27,657 bases of DNA from JAMIFN01 sp035906235 (GTDB lineage: Bacteria > Pseudomonadota > Gammaproteobacteria > Burkholderiales > Burkholderiaceae_C). Shown one piece after another: positions 20,917 through 27,657 of the stretch. The notes beneath the pieces were generated by a model, which was given only the letters and a program-made list of their open reading frames with translations, had not been told where the DNA came from and did no database searches. The stretch covers positions 1 to 27,657 of the forward strand of contig JAMIFN010000029.1 of assembly GCA_035906235.1 (NCBI GenBank), given 5' to 3'. The first letter of the stretch is position 1, and each line of letters starts with the position of its first letter. The position numbers and the translations under genes were made by a program.

Positions 20917-23169
20917 TTATTTTTTGCTGGCCAGCGCTTTGATGACCTGCCAAGCATAAGTCAGCGCGCCAATCATAAAGACGACATCGCCAAAGGTGCG
21001 GAACCAACGCAGATCAACCAAATGCCCTTGTTGTAGGAACTCGGCGCTGCGGGCGTACCACATACCCTCAGAGATGCTGGCGTGGAACTGGAACAGACCC
21101 ACAGGCAGCAAGCTGGTGAACATCATCATGCCCAGGCCAATATTCATGCCCCAGAAAGCGGTTTTCATCTGCCCTTCGCTAAAGGCTAAATTCGGGCGCA
21201 GATAGCGCATCATCAAGAGCACAAAACCCAGCGAGAGGAAGCCATACACGCCAAACAAGGCGCCGTGGGCGTGCAGTGCCGTCATGTTCAGGCCTTGCAG
21301 GTAGTAGAGCGAAATGGGTGGGTTGATGAAGAAGCCAAACACGCCCGCGCCCAACATATTCCAAAACGCCACGGCGGTGAAGAACATGACTGGCCATTTC
21401 AGCTTGCTCATCCATGTCGTTTTGTTGCTGTGGTTCCAGTTTTCCCAAGCCTCATGCCCCATCAAAATCAGGGGTACGACTTCGAGCGCGCTAAAACAAG
21501 CTCCGATAGCCATGACCGGGGTGGTTGTGCCCGAAAAATACAGGTGGTGGAAGGTGCCAGGCACGCCGCCCACCATGAAGATGGATGCAGACATCAGCGC
21601 GGCCGTGGTGCCGGTGCGCAGCGACACCAAACCCAAAGTCACGAACAAGAAGGCCAGCGCCGTGGTGGCGAAGACTTCAAAAATGCCCTCTACCCACAGA
21701 TGCACAATCCACCAGCGCCAGTACTCCATGATGGTGATGTGGGTGTGCTCACCGTAGAAAAAGCCCGAGGCGTAAAACAGCGCAATGGCAATGACCGAGA
21801 AGGTTAAAAGCAGCAGCAGATTGCGGTCTTGGGTTTTGCCCGCTTTGAGTGCCGGCAGCAATGCACGCAACACCAGCACCAGCCACACGATCAGCCCCGT
21901 AAATTTGCCGATCTGCCACACGCGACCCAGATCCACATATTCATAGCCTTGGTGACCCAGCCAGAAGTTCAGGCTATCGGGCATGAGCTGCGCGATGCTC
22001 AGGTAGTTGCCAACATAAGAGCCGACGACCACCACAATCAAGGCGCCAAACAGCACATCTACCCCCAGCTTTTGAAAGGCTGGATCTTTGCCGCCGTTGA
22101 TATAGGGCGCCAAAAACAGGCCAATAGCCAAAAAGCCACCAGCAATCCACCACAGCGCGGTTTGCAAATGCCAAGTGCGTGTGAGCGCGTAGGGGAAGTA
22201 TTGCGAAATATCGATGCCGTAGAAGGTTTGGCCTTCCACCGTGTAGTGCGCCGTGAACGCGCCCAAAAAGATTTGCGCAATAAACAGCGCCACCACCAAA
22301 AAGGCGTATTTAGCCAGGGCGCGTTGCGATGGCGTCAGCGCTATGCCTGCCAGCGGATCGTGCTTGGGCAAGACCAGCACTTCCTCTTCTTGCTTGCGAA
22401 AGAAAGCCCAGAACCAGACCATGAGGCCCACACCGGCCATCATGCAGGCCACGCTGACCACAGACCAGACGATGTTTTCTGCCGTGGGGTGGTTGTCCAC
22501 CAAGGGCTCAGGCGGCCAATTATTGGTGTAGGTGGACATTTTGCTGCCATCGGTGCTGGGGCGCTCGGTGGAGGCGGCCCAAGCTGTCCAAAAGAAAAAA
22601 CCCGCCATATCGGCGCGTTTTTGCGCGCTAGGCAGGGTGTTTTCTTTCATGGCGTAGTGCACCCGGGTTTCGCGCAACTCGGGGGCGGCGCTAAACAGTG
22701 CGTCATAGTGCTGCGCGGTTTGCGCTATGGCCTGGGCGCGGTGCTCAGAGATATGCACCACACCAGCCGCATCGGGGCGGGCAGGGCGGTATTCAGCCTG
22801 CAGCTCGGCTTGCAAACCCGCTTGCTGCGCCGCCGTTAATTGCGCATAAGGCTGAGCAAACTGGGCTTGCGCGGCTAAATCTAGCCAGGCCCGCAGTTCG
22901 CGATGCAGCCAATCGGCCGTCCAGTCTGGGGCTTGGTAAGCGCCGTGGCCAAAGATCGAACCCAGCTCCATACCGCCTACCGATTGCCAGGCGCTTTGCC
23001 CCGCCAAAATGCTGGCTTTGGAGTAAATCACCTGGCCGCTAGGGCTGAGGATTTGTTCGGGGATAGGGGGCGCGTGCCGGTAAATTTCTTTACCGAAATA
23101 GCCCAAGATGCTAAAGGTGACCAGCAGCACTGCAATGAGTGCCAGCCAATACTTTTTATAAAGCTTCAT
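20917..23169 (-). CDS. norB: Quinol-dependent nitric oxide reductase (qNor)
   Basis: qNor is a single-subunit member of the heme-copper oxidase superfamily that reduces two NO to N2O using quinol, in denitrification or NO detoxification. The 750 residues match qNor rather than the ~450-residue cNorB: an N-terminal helix (8-25) and a periplasmic domain (about 30-230, with SVGGMELGSIFGHGAY) precede the catalytic core. Ligands are visible: His334 (TWHLQTALWW) and His635 or His633 (ALHAHG) for hemes; His490, His541 and His542 (TFHHLYF) for FeB; and Glu494/Glu498 in HLWVEGIFEV. No norC, norQ or norD is nearby, as expected for qNor. The start has no strong ribosome-binding site. Confidence 0.96.
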   Translation of the reverse strand: MKLYKKYWLALIAVLLVTFSILGYFGKEIYRHAPPIPEQILSPSGQVIYSKASILAGQSAWQSVGGMELGSIFGHGAYQAPDWTADWLHRELRAWLDLAAQAQFAQPYAQLTAAQQAGLQAELQAEYRPARPDAAGVVHISEHRAQAIAQTAQHYDALFSAAPELRETRVHYAMKENTLPSAQKRADMAGFFFWTAWAASTERPSTDGSKMSTYTNNWPPEPLVDNHPTAENIVWSVVSVACMMAGVGLMVWFWAFFRKQEEEVLVLPKHDPLAGIALTPSQRALAKYAFLVVALFIAQIFLGAFTAHYTVEGQTFYGIDISQYFPYALTRTWHLQTALWWIAGGFLAIGLFLAPYINGGKDPAFQKLGVDVLFGALIVVVVGSYVGNYLSIAQLMPDSLNFWLGHQGYEYVDLGRVWQIGKFTGLIVWLVLVLRALLPALKAGKTQDRNLLLLLTFSVIAIALFYASGFFYGEHTHITIMEYWRWWIVHLWVEGIFEVFATTALAFLFVTLGLVSLRTGTTAALMSASIFMVGGVPGTFHHLYFSGTTTPVMAIGACFSALEVVPLILMGHEAWENWNHSNKTTWMSKLKWPVMFFTAVAFWNMLGAGVFGFFINPPISLYYLQGLNMTALHAHGALFGVYGFLSLGFVLLMMRYLRPNLAFSEGQMKTAFWGMNIGLGMMMFTSLLPVGLFQFHASISEGMWYARSAEFLQQGHLVDLRWFRTFGDVVFMIGALTYAWQVIKALASKK

Positions 23170-23289
23170 GGAGGGACTTTCTGGGAGGACAAGGATCTAA
23201 AAGCAGCCCAGCAAGGGGGCTGTGTTAGGGCGGAAACCGACAGGGGGGTGTAAGCCAAGCGGTGACGCTAGGCAAGCAGTCCCCATTTC

Positions 23290-23311
23290 TTATTGCGCTT
23301 ATAAGCAATAA
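23290..23311. promoter_or_regulatory. Inverted repeat in the norB leader
   Basis: TTATTGC (23290-23296) and GCAATAA (23305-23311) form a 7-bp inverted repeat, and the centre contains the perfect palindrome GCTTATAAGC (23297-23306). It lies roughly +14 to +35 of the predicted norB transcript. It could be an operator or a short hairpin; the regulator is unknown. Confidence 0.45.
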
Positions 23312-23323
23312 ATTTTAGGAATC

Positions 23324-23372
23324 TTTTTGGATTCTAGGGTTTGCCCCGAATGGGGCATTTGACATTTCTCAA
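23324..23372 (-). promoter_or_regulatory. FNR/DNR-type class II promoter of norB
   Basis: On the minus strand TTGA-N6-TCAA (23359-23372) matches the CRP/FNR-family half-sites used by FNR, DNR and NnrR. If the box centre is set at -41.5, the sequence at -12 to -7 is TAGAAT (23336-23331), a near-consensus -10, giving a start at about 23324. This fits a class II activated promoter with no separate -35. Between box and -10 lies a perfect palindrome, TGCCCC-N4-GGGGCA (23342-23357). Confidence 0.7.
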
Positions 23373-23413
23373 ACGCGCGCCGCCCAGGTCTTCTTTTGCT
23401 GTTGTTTGTGCGC

Positions 23414-23450
23414 AAAAAAACGCCAAGCGCCGAAAACGGTGCTTGGCGTT
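23414..23450 (-). terminator. Intrinsic terminator of the minus-strand SDR gene
   Basis: A perfect 10-bp stem (AACGCCAAGC at 23419-23428 with GCTTGGCGTT at 23441-23450) is followed on the minus strand by a T7 run, 28 bases past the stop at 23478. It insulates norB from read-through. Confidence 0.93.
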
Positions 23451-23477
23451 GCAGCGAAAGCGTGCGGCTGAGTACTC

Positions 23478-24464
23478 TTAGTGCACGATGATGTCTTTGG
23501 CGTTTTTCACCAAGCGCCCCATATACCAGCTGATGGTGGGGTTCAAGATAAAGGCCAAGGGTTTGGTCAAGGGGCGCACGGCCTTGAATTTTTGGCGGTA
23601 TTCCTCGCGGTAATCGTCAAAATTGTGGCGTTGGAATTGCAACACGCGCTGGCTTTCGCGGGTATCCATCCAGTGGCTGTTAAAGCGTTCTTTGCCAAAA
23701 ATATCGGGTGAAATACGCAGTCCCATGGCGTCAAAGGCGGCGTTGACCAGCTCGTAATGGGCGACGCGGCAATTGGCGTCTGGCCCGCCTAGGTGGTAGG
23801 TGTTGCCCACAGCCTCGGCCGAGACGCAGGCATTGCACTGCGCCAGCGCCACATCTTTGGGGTGTACCCAGTGCTCGGGCGTATCTGCGGCAATGACAAA
23901 ACCCATGACCAACAATTCTTTGTCGGCGTTAGATGTCTCGCGCCCATCAATGGCTGCCCCCAAACGCACGATGACAAAGGGGATGCCGCTGGCGCGGATA
24001 AGCCCCTCGCACTCAGCCTTGTGGCGGGTGTATTCGGTATTGGGTGCCAGCGGGGCATCCACGGCTTTAAAACTGTCTGCCGTTTTAGCTTGGCCAAATA
24101 CCGTGAAAGACGAGGGGAAAATCAAGCGCGGCATGGGCGACATTTGCGCAATGATTTCGGTGATTTTGGTCGTCACGCCGACATTGATTTTGTGCGCAAT
24201 TTCGGGCTTATTTTCGGTGTGTGGGGGCAGCATAGCGGCGTTGTGCATCACGGCATCTACGCCTTGCAGCAGATCTTTTAAAAACGCTTCGTCGAGCAAA
24301 TTGCCGTAGCGCACTTCCACGCCGCGTTGGGCAAAAGCCGCGCCTGTTTCGCGGTTTTTGGGGTTGTCTAAATCGGTGGCGCGCACGCTATAGCCTTTGG
24401 CCAAGGCTTCTTCGACCACCATCACGCCTACACGCCCCAGGGCGCCTGTAATCAATACTTGCAT
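23478..24464 (-). CDS. Extended SDR, NAD-dependent epimerase/dehydratase family
   Basis: The 328-residue protein opens MQVLITGALGRVG, with the extended-SDR glycine motif TGALGRVG (6-13) and Asp31 positioned for NAD preference. HNAAMLPP (74-81), PSSFTVFG with catalytic Ser (118-119), and YTRHK (Tyr145, Lys149) complete the catalytic set, and the C-terminal substrate domain is full length. Substrate is not evident. GCGGAGAC lies before the ATG. It starts 49 bp after the rluC stop on the same strand and could be cotranscribed with it. It ends with its own terminator before the divergent control region of norB. Confidence 0.88.
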   Translation of the reverse strand: MQVLITGALGRVGVMVVEEALAKGYSVRATDLDNPKNRETGAAFAQRGVEVRYGNLLDEAFLKDLLQGVDAVMHNAAMLPPHTENKPEIAHKINVGVTTKITEIIAQMSPMPRLIFPSSFTVFGQAKTADSFKAVDAPLAPNTEYTRHKAECEGLIRASGIPFVIVRLGAAIDGRETSNADKELLVMGFVIAADTPEHWVHPKDVALAQCNACVSAEAVGNTYHLGGPDANCRVAHYELVNAAFDAMGLRISPDIFGKERFNSHWMDTRESQRVLQFQRHNFDDYREEYRQKFKAVRPLTKPLAFILNPTISWYMGRLVKNAKDIIVH

Positions 24465-24513
24465 TTTGTCTCCGCGCCCTGCGCTGCTTCAGTTAGGGTT
24501 AAAGCGCGCTAGT

Positions 24514-25572
24514 TTAGCGTTTTGTCAGCGCGTTTTTCAGCGCGTCTTGCAGACTTTGCGGCAGCGCTTGCGCCAGCTCTGGCGGCAGAGGGCTAGAAAA
24601 ATGCAAAACCTCGCCCGTTTGCGGCGCCTGCACCTGCAATTGCCAGGCGTGTAAAAACATGCGCGGCAGCACGGCGGCTGCGCCACCACGGGCTAAAAGC
24701 TTGTTCAAGGCAAAGTCGCCGTATTTGTCATCGCCCAAAATCGGGTGGCCATTGCTGGCTAGGTGCACGCGGATTTGGTGGGTGCGCCCAGTTTTGATGG
24801 TGACTGCTAACAAACTAACAGGCGTGAGCGCATCACCCACAGCCAAATCAAAACTGCCCAGCACCTGCACCAAGCTCACGGCACGCATGGCGTCGGGGTG
24901 CTCGTGCGGCACGACTTCCACGCGGCGCTCTTCTGCCGCGCTACCCGTGGCCACTTGGTATTTGCGCAAAGACTGGTCAATGACTTTGCGCTTAGCCGGC
25001 CAGCTGCCTTGCACCAGCGCCAAATAGGTTTTGCCCGTGCTGCGGTTTTTAAATTGTTCTTGCAGCGCCACCAGGGCGCTGCGTTTTTTGGCCACCAAGA
25101 TGATGCCGCTGGTTTCGCGGTCCAGGCGGTGTACCAGCTCTAAATAAGGCGTTACGCCTGTTTGCCCCTGGCGCTGCGCGCGCAGGGTTTCGATCAGCCC
25201 TAAGCTCACGCCCGAGCCACCATGCACCGCCAGGCCTGCAGGCTTGTCGATAGCCAGAAAGCCATTTCCCTCATGAATAATGGCCATTTGCCGCGTAAAA
25301 GCTGCCTGAATAGCTTCTTTTTTTATAGCGATTGGCGGAGGCTTTTCGCTCAAACGCAGGGGTGGGATGCGCAGCACATCACCCGCTTGCAATTTGGTTT
25401 CGGCCTTGGCGCGGCCTTTGTTCACCCGCACCTCGCCCGAGCGAATGATGCGATAGACCAAGGTTTTGGGTGCGCCTTTCAATTCGCGCAGCAAAAAATT
25501 GTCCAGGCGCTGCCCCGCCCACTCCTCGCCTACGGTGAGCATCTGAACGGCAGGCTGGGAAACTGGTGGCAT
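24514..25572 (-). CDS. rluC: 23S rRNA pseudouridine(955/2504/2580) synthase
   Basis: RluC converts three uridines of 23S rRNA to pseudouridine. The start at 25572 gives MPPVSQPAVQMLTVGEEWAG; the longer frame (to 25686) adds a Phe-rich stretch without homology and is rejected. The S4 RNA-binding domain spans about 12-72 (QRLDNFLLRELKG; SGEVRVNKGRAK). The catalytic domain carries HRLDRETSG with the nucleophile Asp151, then TGRTHQIRVHLA and HPILGDDKYGD. Residues 81-95 in the linker (IAIKKEAIQAAFTRQ) are encoded by copy 4 of the dispersed repeat, read antisense. Divergent placement next to rne is typical in proteobacteria and supports RluC over RluA or RluD. The ribosome-binding site is poor. Confidence 0.94.
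   Translation of the reverse strand: MPPVSQPAVQMLTVGEEWAGQRLDNFLLRELKGAPKTLVYRIIRSGEVRVNKGRAKAETKLQAGDVLRIPPLRLSEKPPPIAIKKEAIQAAFTRQMAIIHEGNGFLAIDKPAGLAVHGGSGVSLGLIETLRAQRQGQTGVTPYLELVHRLDRETSGIILVAKKRSALVALQEQFKNRSTGKTYLALVQGSWPAKRKVIDQSLRKYQVATGSAAEERRVEVVPHEHPDAMRAVSLVQVLGSFDLAVGDALTPVSLLAVTIKTGRTHQIRVHLASNGHPILGDDKYGDFALNKLLARGGAAAVLPRMFLHAWQLQVQAPQTGEVLHFSSPLPPELAQALPQSLQDALKNALTKR
25291..25326 (+). repeat. Dispersed repeat, copy 4, inside rluC
   Basis: The block shares the GTAAAA-x-CTGCCTGA-x-TAGCT pattern with copies 1-3 and adds the T-rich flank ending TTTTTTTA. It lies wholly inside rluC, antisense to the gene, at the codons of the interdomain linker. It keeps the frame open. Confidence 0.65.
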
Positions 25573-25815
25573 AAGCAGAGGAAAACCCGAAAAGCGCTCA
25601 AAAAAAAGACGCAAGCGCGCGAAAACAAAGAAAAAAAACGCCGCAAAGCCAGCGCTCAGGCTGCGGGTAAGCCCGTAAAAAGGCAAATTGTAGGCGCATA
25701 TATAATGCCCCAGCGCTGCGCAAGCGGGGTCGGGCTAGGCACAGAGGCAATAGGCAGCAACAGCGCCAGGCGCCCAATTCAACGATAGCCCACCAGCCCC
25801 ATTTGCAGCGCAAAG

Positions 25816-25864
25816 AAAAAAGCCCGCTACCGGAACTTGCTACAAAAACCGATAGCGCATGGGC
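25816..25864 (-). terminator. Orphan intrinsic terminator facing rluC
   Basis: On the minus strand CGCTATCGG and CCGGTAGCG (25849-25857 with 25825-25833, one G-U pair) form a 9-bp stem extended by GCC/GGC across a 4-base bulge. It is followed by T6. It lies about 245 bases before the rluC start, with no gene upstream that it could end. It may be an attenuator in a long rluC leader or the end of a small RNA. Confidence 0.65.
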
Positions 25865-25901
25865 AAACGAGAACAATCACTGAAATAAATAACGGAATTT
25901 C

Positions 25902-25936
25902 CTTAGGCTTTGCCAGCGGACGGACTGCTGGCTAAG
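25902..25936. promoter_or_regulatory. Hairpin in the rluC-rne region
   Basis: GCCAGC (25912-25917) pairs with GCTGGC (25927-25932) around a 9-base loop; CTTA and TAAG extend the stem across a bulge. The strand of action is unknown. Confidence 0.4.
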
Positions 25937-26028
25937 ACCTATGGGCTGAAAAAAATTAAGCTCTCAAACATGTTTTTCTGGATTTGGTTTTGCACGCAAA
26001 GACTGGCCCTTGGGCTGGTTCGGGCTAG

Positions 26029-26050
26029 TGTGGGCGTTTTTTGGCCCACA
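26029..26050 (+). promoter_or_regulatory. rne: rne leader hairpin with U6 loop
   Basis: TGTGGGC (26029-26035) and GCCCACA (26044-26050) form a perfect 7-bp stem with loop GTTTTTTG, about 290 bases before the rne start. In E. coli the rne leader autoregulates through hairpins with U-rich single-stranded parts bound by RNase E; this is a possible counterpart (inference). Confidence 0.5.
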
Positions 26051-26104
26051 GCCCCACTTGCGCACCTGCCAAAAGCGCAGCCTTTGGCGCTGCCACAACC
26101 AGAC

Positions 26105-26139
26105 GCTGGGCGCTGGCGCAAAGCTGCGCAGCCCCCAGC
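26105..26139 (+). promoter_or_regulatory. rne: Second rne leader hairpin
   Basis: GCTGGG/CCCAGC (26105-26110 with 26134-26139), then GCTG/CAGC and CGCA/TGCG, form a long stem with one mismatch and one bulged G around a 4-base loop. It is stable by inspection. Confidence 0.5.
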
Positions 26140-26177
26140 AATTTGTTTGCCTGCCCTTTTTCTGCCTGTGCCTGCGT

Positions 26178-26216
26178 GGCCTGTGCTGCGCGCCTAAAGC
26201 GCGCGTGTCCAAGGCC
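26178..26216 (+). promoter_or_regulatory. rne: Third rne leader hairpin
   Basis: GCGCGC (26188-26193) and GCGCGC (26199-26204) form the top stem around CTAAA, and GGCCT/AGGCC (26178-26182 with 26212-26216) closes the base across an internal loop. Confidence 0.5.
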
Positions 26217-26339
26217 TACCCTCACGGCGTTTCCTTGCAGTAAGTTGGTGATTGCTTAGCGTTTGCTCAGCGGCTGGTGTGTTGATGGCGTGTATGCGTC
26301 ACCAGCATAAAACCCTAGCTAGACTGAAGGAGCCATGCC

Positions 26340-27657
26340 ATGAAGCGCATGTTGATCAATGCCACGCAGGCAGAAGAACGCCGTTTGGCGATTGTTGAGG
26401 GCCAAAAACTCCTCGACTACGAAACCGAAATTGAAGGGCGCGAGCAGCGCAAGGGCAATATCTATAAAGCCATCGTCACCCGCGTCGAGCCCTCGCTCGA
26501 AGCCTGTTTTGTCGATTACGGCGAAGACCGCCACGGCTTTTTGCCCTTTAAAGAAATCTCCAAACAGTATTTCAGCAGCAATGTCGCGCCCAGCCAGGCG
26601 CGCATTCAAGATGTCATCAAAGAAGGCCAAGACCTGTTTGTGCAGGTCGAGAAAGAAGAACGCGGCAACAAAGGCGCGGCGCTGACCACCTTTATCAGCC
26701 TGGCCGGGCGCTATGTGGTGCTGATGCCCAACAACCCGCGCGGCGGCGGCGTTTCGCGCCGCATCGAGGGCGACGAGCGCGCTGAGCTAAAAGAGGCCAT
26801 GGACCAGCTGGAATACCCCAGCGGCACCTCCATCATTGCCCGCACCGCCGGCATCGGCCGCAACGCCAAAGAACTGCAATGGGATTTGGACTACCTGCTG
26901 AAATTGTGGAGCGCGGTCGAAGAAGCCGGCAAAGCGGGCAAAGGCGCTTTCTTGATTTACCAAGAATCTAGCCTGGTGATCCGCGCCATCCGCGATTACT
27001 TCCACGCCGATATTGGCGACATCCTGATCGACACCGATGACATTTATGAACAAGCCAAGCAGTTCATGCAATATGTCATGCCCGAGTTTGCGCCGCGCGT
27101 CAAACGCTACCGCGACGATACGCCCCTGTTCAGCCGCTTCCAAATTGAACACCAAGTCGAAAGCGCCTACGCCCGCACGGTGCAGTTGCCCTCGGGCGGC
27201 GCCATCGTGATTGACCACACCGAGGCCTTGGTATCGGTGGATGTGAACTCGGCGCGTGCCATCAAAGGCGGCGCGATTGAAGAAACCGCCACGCGCACCA
27301 ATTTAGAAGCCGCTGACGAAGTGGCGCGCCAAATGCGCCTGCGCGATTTGGGTGGTTTGGTGGTGATCGACTTCATCGACATGGAAGAATCGCGCAACCG
27401 CCGCGAAGTCGAAAACCGCCTGCGCGACGCGCTGCGCACCGACCGTGCCCGCGTGCAGTTTGGCACCATCAGCAAATTTGGCCTGATGGAAATGAGCCGC
27501 CAACGCCTGCGTCCCGCGCTGACCGAAGGTGCCTCTATCCCTTGCCCGCGTTGCGGCGGCGCGGGGCATATCCGTGATACCGAATCCAGCGCCCTGCAAA
27601 TTTTGCGCATCATCCAAGAAGAATCCAACAAAGAAGGCACCGCCGCCGTGCACTGCC
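26340..27657 (+). CDS. rne: Ribonuclease E, N-terminal catalytic part (truncated by window end)
   Basis: RNase E is the essential endonuclease of mRNA decay and rRNA/tRNA processing and the scaffold of the degradosome. The visible 439 residues begin MKRMLINATQAEERRLAIVE, with AAGGAG about 10 bases upstream; the ATG at 26335 is out of frame. The S1 domain spans about 35-120 (RKGNIYKAIVTRVEPSLEA), then the 5'-sensor and RNase H-like regions (RTAGIGRNAKELQWD). Catalytic Asp301 (VDVNSARA) and Asp344 (VVIDFIDM) match E. coli D303 and D346. The Zn-link CPRCGG has Cys402 and Cys405. The frame stays open to the last base, so the C-terminal scaffold is not seen. RNase G is less likely given the rluC neighbour and sequence. 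Confidence 0.96.
   Translation, partial: MKRMLINATQAEERRLAIVEGQKLLDYETEIEGREQRKGNIYKAIVTRVEPSLEACFVDYGEDRHGFLPFKEISKQYFSSNVAPSQARIQDVIKEGQDLFVQVEKEERGNKGAALTTFISLAGRYVVLMPNNPRGGGVSRRIEGDERAELKEAMDQLEYPSGTSIIARTAGIGRNAKELQWDLDYLLKLWSAVEEAGKAGKGAFLIYQESSLVIRAIRDYFHADIGDILIDTDDIYEQAKQFMQYVMPEFAPRVKRYRDDTPLFSRFQIEHQVESAYARTVQLPSGGAIVIDHTEALVSVDVNSARAIKGGAIEETATRTNLEAADEVARQMRLRDLGGLVVIDFIDMEESRNRREVENRLRDALRTDRARVQFGTISKFGLMEMSRQRLRPALTEGASIPCPRCGGAGHIRDTESSALQILRIIQEESNKEGTAAVHC

Larger units (their letters stand above)
23170..23477. other. 308-bp norB upstream region
   Basis: No gene is seen here. It holds, from norB outward, a predicted leader of about 150 bases, the 23290-23311 inverted repeat, the FNR-type promoter (23324-23372), and the terminator of the neighbouring minus-strand gene (23414-23450). 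Confidence 0.7.
25573..26339. other. 767-bp divergent intergenic region between rluC and rne
   Basis: I see no convincing gene here; open frames have no family resemblance and overlap in all directions. It holds a consensus TATAAT (25701-25706, plus strand, without a -35), a terminator facing rluC (25816-25864), and strong hairpins at 25902-25936, 26029-26050, 26105-26139 and 26178-26216. The right half is presumably the long 5' leader of rne, as in other proteobacteria. Confidence 0.6.

Noticed and set aside
21829..22839. Plus-strand open frame of 336 codons inside norB
   Set aside because: It is antisense to the catalytic core of qNor, rich in His/Gln/Arg, with no recognisable domain or ribosome-binding site.
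25701..25706. Consensus TATAAT as the rne promoter
   Set aside because: No -35 at 16-18 bp and it lies 634 bases from the rne start; kept only as a mention in the intergenic entry.
25222..25788. Plus-strand frame of 188 codons with a Lys/Arg-rich end, overlapping the rluC start
   Set aside because: The first two thirds are antisense to rluC and the basic tail comes from an A-rich intergenic stretch. No start signal or family resemblance.
25598..25876. Minus-strand 92-codon Cys/Leu-rich frame upstream of rluC
   Set aside because: It runs through the orphan terminator hairpin and into the rluC start region, has no ribosome-binding site and no recognisable fold.

Overview
The window is a chromosomal stretch of a betaproteobacterium, most likely order Burkholderiales and family Comamonadaceae. 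Evidence: the S10 ribosomal operon order and Burkholderiales-type protein sequences, a fadAB-like beta-oxidation pair, a phasin (polyhydroxyalkanoate storage), divergent rluC/rne, and a short dispersed repeat resembling those scattered through Comamonadaceae genomes (from memory, not searched). The genus cannot be fixed from sequence alone. Almost everything is housekeeping or core metabolism. There is no CRISPR array, prophage, intact insertion sequence or obvious defence island.

Layout. 1-3382: 3' part of the S10 operon (rplW end, rplB, rpsS, rplV, rpsC, rplP, rpmC, rpsQ), closed by a strong terminator and not followed by the usual spc operon. 3506-6979: thiolase and FadB-like multifunctional enzyme with terminator. 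7220-7582: stand-alone ihfA. 7758-10748: three-gene proton-translocating transhydrogenase operon (pntAA-pntAB-pntB). 10780-12807 (minus): a 7TM-DISM membrane sensor with a degenerate GGDEF domain. 12922-14016: ychF. 14081-14209 (minus): a short C-terminal relic of a probable HipA-like gene. 14317-17186: clpS-clpA, the N-end-rule adaptor and unfoldase. 17292-17846 (minus): phasin with an unusually legible promoter/operator region. 18079-18834: nitroreductase. 18895-18971: CAT-anticodon tRNA. 19038-19952: PfkB-family kinase. 20114-20815: TIP30-like atypical SDR. 20917-23169 (minus): quinol-dependent nitric oxide reductase. 23478-24464 (minus): extended SDR. 24514-25572 (minus): rluC. 26340-27657: 5' two-fifths or so of rne, running off the window.

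The most interesting material is regulatory. The norB upstream region holds a TTGA-N6-TCAA (FNR/DNR) box centred 41.5 bp before a predicted start, with a well-placed TAGAAT -10 element and a perfect palindrome in the spacer. The phasin promoter has a near-palindromic operator at +1 and two exact 13-bp repeats 20 bp apart. The 767-bp rluC-rne intergenic region holds several strong hairpins, one with a U6 loop as in known RNase E autoregulatory leaders, plus an orphan terminator pointing towards rluC. A dispersed repeat occurs four times, once inside the rluC reading frame, where it codes for part of the linker between the S4 and catalytic domains.
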